Shown in pieces: positions 5,942 to 6,700 of a stretch of 6,700 bases of DNA. The first letter of the stretch is position 1; the number at the start of each line of letters is the position of its first letter. The notes beneath the pieces were generated by a model. That model saw only the letters and a list, made by a program, of their open reading frames with translations, was not told where the DNA came from and made no database searches. A program made the position numbers and the translations under genes. The stretch is from the NCBI GenBank assembly GCA_913064995.1, contig CAJYBL010000082.1:1-6700 (forward strand). Direction: 5' to 3'. Source of the stretch: an uncultured Alphaproteobacteria bacterium (GTDB taxonomy: Bacteria; Pseudomonadota; Alphaproteobacteria; Puniceispirillales; Puniceispirillaceae).

Positions 5942-5975
5942 ATCCTTTTGATTTTCGGATTCTTTTGATTTTGGG
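5942..5975 (-). repeat. 17-bp tandem direct repeat containing the dsbA-like ribosome binding site
   Basis: Two adjacent 17-base copies, 5959-5975 and 5942-5958, agree at 15 of 17 positions. On the minus strand both contain AAAATCAAAAG. The copy nearest the start ends AAAAGGAT and supplies the Shine-Dalgarno sequence, while the other ends AAAAGAAT. It lies at the end of the leader of the dsbA-like gene. Its function, if any, is unknown; it could be a regulator site or a simple duplication. Confidence 0.8.
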
Positions 5976-6063
5976 AGCCCTCTGGTTTTGAGACCCGTTT
6001 CATTCCGGGCAAACCGCCGCTGGAGACGAATAATCCGGCAAAAACACCCCTCACCAGCCTCAT

Positions 6064-6092
6064 CTTATAACGGATTAATGCCGCTATTGCAA
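6064..6092 (-). promoter_or_regulatory. Probable sigma70 promoter of the dsbA-aroQ-accBC-aat cluster
   Basis: On the minus strand, TTGCAA (6092-6087) is followed after exactly 17 bp by TATAAG (6069-6064), four and five matches to the -35 and -10 consensus. It begins 5 bases after the stop of the M48 peptidase gene. Transcription would start near 6057, with a leader of about 120 bases before ATG 5934. This suggests the cluster can be transcribed independently of the peptidase gene upstream. Confidence 0.6.
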
Positions 6093-6097
6093 AGCCA

Positions 6098-6700
6098 TCA
6101 CGGCGCGGGTTTACCAAAGCGGAACAGAATGTCATTAGCGCGGTTGCGAAGATCACCTTTTAGCCTATCATGAGCCAAAACCCGTTTCGCCATTCGCACC
6201 GCCTGTTGGTCATCGCCAAGCAAAAGCGCTTCTTCAGCGAGCGCCAGATCAGCCGCCGCAATATCACCATTTTGGCCATATGCAATCGCCAATTGGCGCC
6301 AGATAAAGGCCCATTTTGGTTCGGTTTTTTGTGCCGCTGAAATGGCCTCGATCGCGCGCGAAAGTTGCTTTTTGTCATTGGTCGCAATCAGCGCCCGTCC
6401 AAGATTGACCAGAATTTGTGGGCTGTCTGGCCGAAATGTCAGCGCCGTTTCATAGGCTGCCGCTGCTGCCTCAGCCTTGGCCATCGAAAATAAGATATCG
6501 CCGCGAAATTCATGATAGAACGGATCGGCGGGATGAGCCGCGCATAGTTGATCCATCAAGATTATTGCCGCTGCCAAATCGCCGCGCCGATATTGCGCAA
6601 TCGCATGGCTGTAGATTGTATCGGCGCTATCTGTTTTGGCGTTTCGACGTAAAATGCTATGCGCTGGTTCACTGTAGGCGCGAAGCTTGGCCACAAGCCG
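6098..6700 (-). CDS. M48-family metallopeptidase with TPRs (BepA-like), C-terminal fragment
   Basis: The last 200 codons of a gene that enters from the right edge; no start is visible, and the GTG at 6694 is an internal Val codon because the frame stays open to 6700. The fragment starts RLVAKLRAYSEPA and contains helical tetratricopeptide repeats. Clear stretches are YSHAIAQYRRGDLAAAIILM (30-49), DPFYHEFRGDILFSMAKAEA (59-78), AAAYETALTFRPDSPQILVNL (80-100, two blocks) and WRQLAIAYGQNGD (134-146). The series and the WRQLAIAYG and ALAEEALL signatures match the C-terminal half of alphaproteobacterial M48 peptidases related to E. coli BepA, which maintain outer membrane proteins in the periplasm. 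The zinc HExxH motif would lie upstream, outside the window, so the peptidase call rests on the TPR half and on the usual neighbourhood. It ends with TGA at 6100-6098. Confidence 0.75.
   Translation of the reverse strand, partial: RLVAKLRAYSEPAHSILRRNAKTDSADTIYSHAIAQYRRGDLAAAIILMDQLCAAHPADPFYHEFRGDILFSMAKAEAAAAAYETALTFRPDSPQILVNLGRALIATNDKKQLSRAIEAISAAQKTEPKWAFIWRQLAIAYGQNGDIAAADLALAEEALLLGDDQQAVRMAKRVLAHDRLKGDLRNRANDILFRFGKPAP

Noticed and set aside
5935..6156. 73-codon minus-strand open frame between the peptidase and dsbA-like genes
   Set aside because: It overlaps the end of the M48 gene in another frame, spans the predicted promoter and leader repeats, and shows no familiar sequence.

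Overview
The window looks like ordinary chromosomal DNA from a marine-type alphaproteobacterium with moderate GC. The basis is the set of genes: a class II (B12-dependent) ribonucleotide reductase of the alphaproteobacterial NrdJ type, a bacterial NDUFA12 homologue (a complex I accessory subunit found in alphaproteobacteria and mitochondria), and the neighbourhood NDUFA12 / mlaD / DUF2155 / aat / accC / accB / aroQ / DsbA-like / M48 peptidase, which I recall from many alphaproteobacterial genomes. A SAR116 (Puniceispirillales)-like source is possible but is only a guess from base composition and gene content.

Layout. Positions 1-282 (minus) hold the first 94 codons of nrdJ, which runs off the left edge. 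Positions 283-788 form a divergent intergenic region. It contains a sigma70-like promoter for nrdJ, two NrdR-box-like sites 32 bp apart centre to centre, and an unusual set of nested palindromes at 487-534. The plus strand then carries NDUFA12, mlaD and a DUF2155 gene, the last two one base apart. DUF2155 meets aat tail to tail, with overlapping stop codons. From there to the right edge every gene is on the minus strand. In transcription order these are the C-terminal part of an M48/BepA-like peptidase with TPRs (cut by the right edge), a leader with a promoter and a 17-bp tandem repeat, then dsbA/scsC-like, aroQ, accB, accC and aat with gaps of 43, 6, 5 and 30 bases.

How the genes work together. 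The minus-strand cluster joins a periplasmic thiol-disulfide protein, the third step of the shikimate pathway (AroQ), the two acetyl-CoA carboxylase components that carry and carboxylate biotin (AccB, AccC), and the N-degron tagging enzyme Aat. AccB and AccC act directly together. The others share transcription rather than an obvious pathway. The plus-strand genes belong to the cell envelope or respiration: a complex I assembly/accessory subunit, a phospholipid-transport MCE protein, and a small secreted protein with two cysteines.

I found no mobile element, CRISPR array, rRNA or tRNA, and no convincing evidence of an undescribed multi-gene system. The most interesting parts are non-coding: the palindrome cluster upstream of nrdJ, the tandem NrdR-like sites over the nrdJ promoter, and the repeated 17-mer that supplies the ribosome binding site of the dsbA-like gene.
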